From NCBI RefSeq assembly GCF_001643015.1, contig NZ_CP015622.1, positions 2,741,358-2,805,357 of the forward strand: 64,000 nt of DNA, given 5' to 3'. Under the pieces are notes generated by a model. It saw nothing but the letters and a program-made list of their open reading frames with translations. It searched no databases and had not been told where the DNA came from. The position numbers and the translations under genes were made by a program. Each line of letters starts with the position of its first letter. Positions within the stretch are counted from its first letter, which is position 1. The stretch is from Corynebacterium crudilactis. GTDB taxonomy: Bacteria > Actinomycetota > Actinomycetes > Mycobacteriales > Mycobacteriaceae. This document shows, one piece after another, positions 61,651 to 64,000 of the stretch.

Positions 61651-62610
61651 ATGAAAAACTATCTCATTCGAAAAATTCCCTCAGCGCTTGGTGTACTCAT
61701 CGTTGGATCCTTGCTGATCTTCGCACTGATGAGGTTGATCCCAGGCGATCCTGCGCAGGTACTCGCCGGAGCCGATGCTTCTCCAGAAGCTGTAGCTGCC
61801 ATTCGAGATGAACTTGGCCTTAATGATCCACTGTTTACTCAGTATTTAGCTTGGGTTTTCTCCGTTATTACTTTCGATCTAGGTCGCTCTTTGGTTATTG
61901 GAGGACTGATCGGAGATCTCATCGGTGCGGCTGCACTCAATACAGTGGTACTCGCAATCACTGCACTGTTCTTTGCTGTCCTCCTCGCTTTATTACTGAG
62001 TGTGGGTGTCGAGCTCAGCGGTAAATCATGGGCTCGCGCAGTGTCGAATGCGATCACGACTATTGCTGTTGCAATCCCAAATTTTGTTACCGGCACCGTA
62101 TTGCTCATCCTCTTCGGTGTGATTCTCGTTGTACTGCCAGCCGGTGGTGTTCCTCGCGCAGGGTTATTTGATCGGCTAGACATCACTTTGCAATATTTAG
62201 TCCTTCCAGCGCTGGTTCTCGCTCTACCAGTTGCTGCTGCCTTAACTCGATTCCTTAATGATTCCATTACTCGGGAATTGAATTCCTCGTATGTAACAAC
62301 TGCCCGAGCGTTGGGCATATCCCCACGCAGAATCCTCTTAACTCAGGTACTCCCCAATGCGCTTCCTCCCGCAGTCACTGTTCTCGGCCTTCAAATTGGT
62401 CAGCTTCTCGGTGGTGCTGTGATCGTGGAAACTCTCTTTGCTTGGCCTGGTCTGGGCTATCTCACGCAACAGGCCATTACCAGTCGGGATTACCCGGTTG
62501 TTCAAGTACTTCTGCTTTTCTCAGTAGCTCTTTTCGTCGTAGTTCAACTTACTACTGATCTCATTCACGCCCGTCTCGATCCTCGCATTCGACTTGGAGC
62601 TCACGCATGA
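61651..62610 (+). CDS. Peptide-type ABC transporter permease, DppB-like
   Basis: 319 residues, six hydrophobic segments. DppB signature GDPAQVLAGADASPEAVAAIR near residue 35 and the ATPase-docking loop ARALGISPRRILLTQVLPNALPP near residue 225. AGGAATAAATC before the ATG. Overlaps the next gene by four bases. Confidence 0.9.
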   Translation: MKNYLIRKIPSALGVLIVGSLLIFALMRLIPGDPAQVLAGADASPEAVAAIRDELGLNDPLFTQYLAWVFSVITFDLGRSLVIGGLIGDLIGAAALNTVVLAITALFFAVLLALLLSVGVELSGKSWARAVSNAITTIAVAIPNFVTGTVLLILFGVILVVLPAGGVPRAGLFDRLDITLQYLVLPALVLALPVAAALTRFLNDSITRELNSSYVTTARALGISPRRILLTQVLPNALPPAVTVLGLQIGQLLGGAVIVETLFAWPGLGYLTQQAITSRDYPVVQVLLLFSVALFVVVQLTTDLIHARLDPRIRLGAHA

Positions 62611-63515
62611 TTCCTATTACTTCCACAACTTCAGCCAATGCAGCTGATTCTCGTAATTCTGCAAATGCGGGGGTTCTTGGTGCTGCTCAAGAACGATCTT
62701 CACGGCAGAATCCATATCTCTATGCTCTTACCCACGGTCGAGGCCTCATCGGCACAATTCTGATCGTTGTGGTTATTCTCGCTGGCTTATTTGCTCCGAT
62801 TGTGGCCCCTTTTGCCCCTGACCAACAAATCCAAGGAGCAAACCTCCTAGGCCCTTCGAGCCAACACTGGCTAGGTACAGATGCAGTTAATCGAGATTTG
62901 CTATCTCGTACTCTTTTTGGCATCCGCGTAAATTTGATTATCACTTTTATTGCAGTGCCAATCGGTGCCATCATCGGATGCATCCTCGGTTTAGTCTCTG
63001 CAACGTGGCGCTTTACCGATACTATTTTGCAGCGTTCCTTTGATCTCTTGTTGGCTTTTCCAACGATTATTTTAGGTATCGCTCTTACCGTTATTCTTGG
63101 CCCTGGTTTAACCACCGTATTCATTGTGGTTGTTCTTGCAGAAATTCCCGTCTTTGGACGTTTAATGCGTTCGCAGGCACTTCGTGTCCGAGAATTAGCG
63201 TATGTAGATTCTGCTTCAACTTTCGGAGCTGGTCGGCTCTGGATCCTTCGCCATCATATTCTGCCAAACAGTATTGATCCCCTCTTAGTGCAGCTGACCA
63301 TCGCTATGTCAGTGGGAGTGTTCATCGAGGGTGCGATGAGTTTTCTTGGTATTGGCGTCACTCCACCTACGCCTTCTTTGGGGTCTTTGATTAATGAGGG
63401 CGCAGCCTACGCTTATCACGCTCCATTCTTTGCAGTCGGTCCTCTCTTGGTTGTCATTGCACTGACTCTCGGTTTAATGCTCATTTCCCAGTCCCTGTCC
63501 CGCCGCATCCGATAG
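62607..63515 (+). CDS. Peptide-type ABC transporter permease, DppC-like
   Basis: 302 residues with a polar 30-residue head, then six hydrophobic segments. WLGTDAVNRDLLSRTLFGIRV near residue 85 is the DppC signature; the docking loop is FGAGRLWILRHHILPNSIDP. ATGA overlap with the upstream permease. Confidence 0.9.
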   Translation: MIPITSTTSANAADSRNSANAGVLGAAQERSSRQNPYLYALTHGRGLIGTILIVVVILAGLFAPIVAPFAPDQQIQGANLLGPSSQHWLGTDAVNRDLLSRTLFGIRVNLIITFIAVPIGAIIGCILGLVSATWRFTDTILQRSFDLLLAFPTIILGIALTVILGPGLTTVFIVVVLAEIPVFGRLMRSQALRVRELAYVDSASTFGAGRLWILRHHILPNSIDPLLVQLTIAMSVGVFIEGAMSFLGIGVTPPTPSLGSLINEGAAYAYHAPFFAVGPLLVVIALTLGLMLISQSLSRRIR

Positions 63516-63523
63516 GAATGATT

Positions 63524-64000
63524 ATGTCCACGCCACTACTATCTATCCGTGATCTGCACATCACCTTCTCTCAGCCACGTCCAGCGGTTAAGCAAATCGA
63601 CCTCGATGTAGTTCGAGGTGAAACTCTTGCTCTGGTCGGTGAGTCAGGCTCTGGTAAATCAATGACTGCTCGAGCAGTGCTAGGGTTGCTTCCGCCGGGA
63701 GCTAGCGCTACTGGATCAATCAAATTGAATGGGGAGGAAATTCTTGGGGCCAAGGAGGAATCGCTTAATCACTTCCGAGGAAGCACTGTTGCGTTAATCT
63801 TCCAGGATCCACAATCCGCTTTGAATCCCGTACGTCGCATCGGTTGGCAAATTTCAGAAGCTATCCGGGCACACCGTACAGCCAGCAATGAGCAAATCCG
63901 TGAGCGCGCTTTAGAATTGTTAGAGCAAGTGGAGATTCCTGCGCCTGAAGCTGTGCTGGAAAAATATCCTCATCAGCTTTCCGGTGGCCAGAAACAACGC
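63524..64000 (+). CDS. Peptide-type ABC transporter ATPase, 3' end off window
   Basis: At least 159 residues, cut by the window edge. Walker A GESGSGKS near residue 40, Q-loop ALIFQDPQSALNPV near 95, signature LSGGQ at the edge. The ATG at 63524 with AGGA six bases upstream is preferred to the ATG at 63518. The DppD-type N-terminal half of the energy module; a DppF partner, or a fused second domain, should follow. Confidence 0.92.
   Translation, partial: MSTPLLSIRDLHITFSQPRPAVKQIDLDVVRGETLALVGESGSGKSMTARAVLGLLPPGASATGSIKLNGEEILGAKEESLNHFRGSTVALIFQDPQSALNPVRRIGWQISEAIRAHRTASNEQIRERALELLEQVEIPAPEAVLEKYPHQLSGGQKQR

Noticed and set aside
39554..64000. Prophage or integrative element with integrase
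   Set aside because: No integrase, phage structural gene, transposase or repeat of the tRNA end was found inside the window; only an island-like position is supported.

Overview
The window is a chromosomal segment from an actinobacterium of the Corynebacterium glutamicum group. The first 39.5 kb carries a gene set and order I associate with that species: cysDHXI-fpr2, tctCBA, metQNI, ppmA-tag-hmp, bglF-bglA-bglG, alaT, a UDP-glucose dehydrogenase and dcd. Matches to the consensus I recall for the corynebacterial sulfur repressor McbR (TAGAC-N6-GTCTA) recur in the right places, and several starts look leaderless. Species assignment is inference from gene content, not a database match.

Layout. 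1-5.3 kb: assimilatory sulfate reduction (cysD partial, cysH, cysX, cysI) divergent from the reductase gene fpr2, with McbR-type operators between. 5.3-6.5 kb: three small genes. 6.7-9.8 kb: tricarboxylate transporter tctCBA. 10-12.7 kb: two tandem paralogous ATPases and an MFS permease. 12.7-16.6 kb: an M20 peptidase and the methionine importer metQNI with an McbR-type site. 17-18.7 kb: a b-type-cytochrome-like membrane protein with a long Pro/Ala/Gly repeat head. 18.9-21.3 kb: an ECF transporter (S, T and a fused double ATPase). 21.4-23.1 kb: three unrecognised overlapping genes. 23.1-30 kb: nitroreductase, nucleoside hydrolase, SPFH protein, RHH protein, Tag, Hmp and two small genes. 30-34.4 kb: beta-glucoside PTS operon with a BglG antiterminator target in its leader. 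34.7-39.4 kb: alaT, a YibE/F-like protein, udgA and dcd, then tRNA-Gly(CCC).

From the tRNA-Gly to the end (39.6-64 kb) the DNA is visibly AT-richer in the stretches I counted and looks accessory. 39.7-52.3 kb is a complete indole-3-acetic acid (auxin) catabolic cluster of the iac type. The order A-B-C-D-E-F on the minus strand is that of the Pseudomonas iac operon. iacI, iacG and an MFS permease form a second minus-strand unit, and the amidase iacH, an unknown 92-residue protein and a FixJ-type response regulator form a plus-strand unit. A FixL-like histidine kinase is divergent from iacA. IAA should be oxidised through oxindole-acetate intermediates to catechol; catechol cleavage genes are not in the window.

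52.4-56.7 kb holds a divergent pair: a 953-residue protein of unknown function and a SWIM zinc-finger protein. 57.1-64 kb holds a TauD-type dioxygenase, two tandem peptide-type binding lipoproteins, two permeases and the start of an ATPase. This unit carries three McbR-type operators, so it is probably a sulfur-scavenging system co-regulated with the cys and met genes at the other end of the window.

The most notable items are the iac cluster with its unusual flavin reductase fused to an IclR-type ligand domain, the sulfur-type operators on the accessory dioxygenase/ABC unit, the asymmetric fused ECF ATPase, and the unknown 92-residue protein overlapping the amidase.
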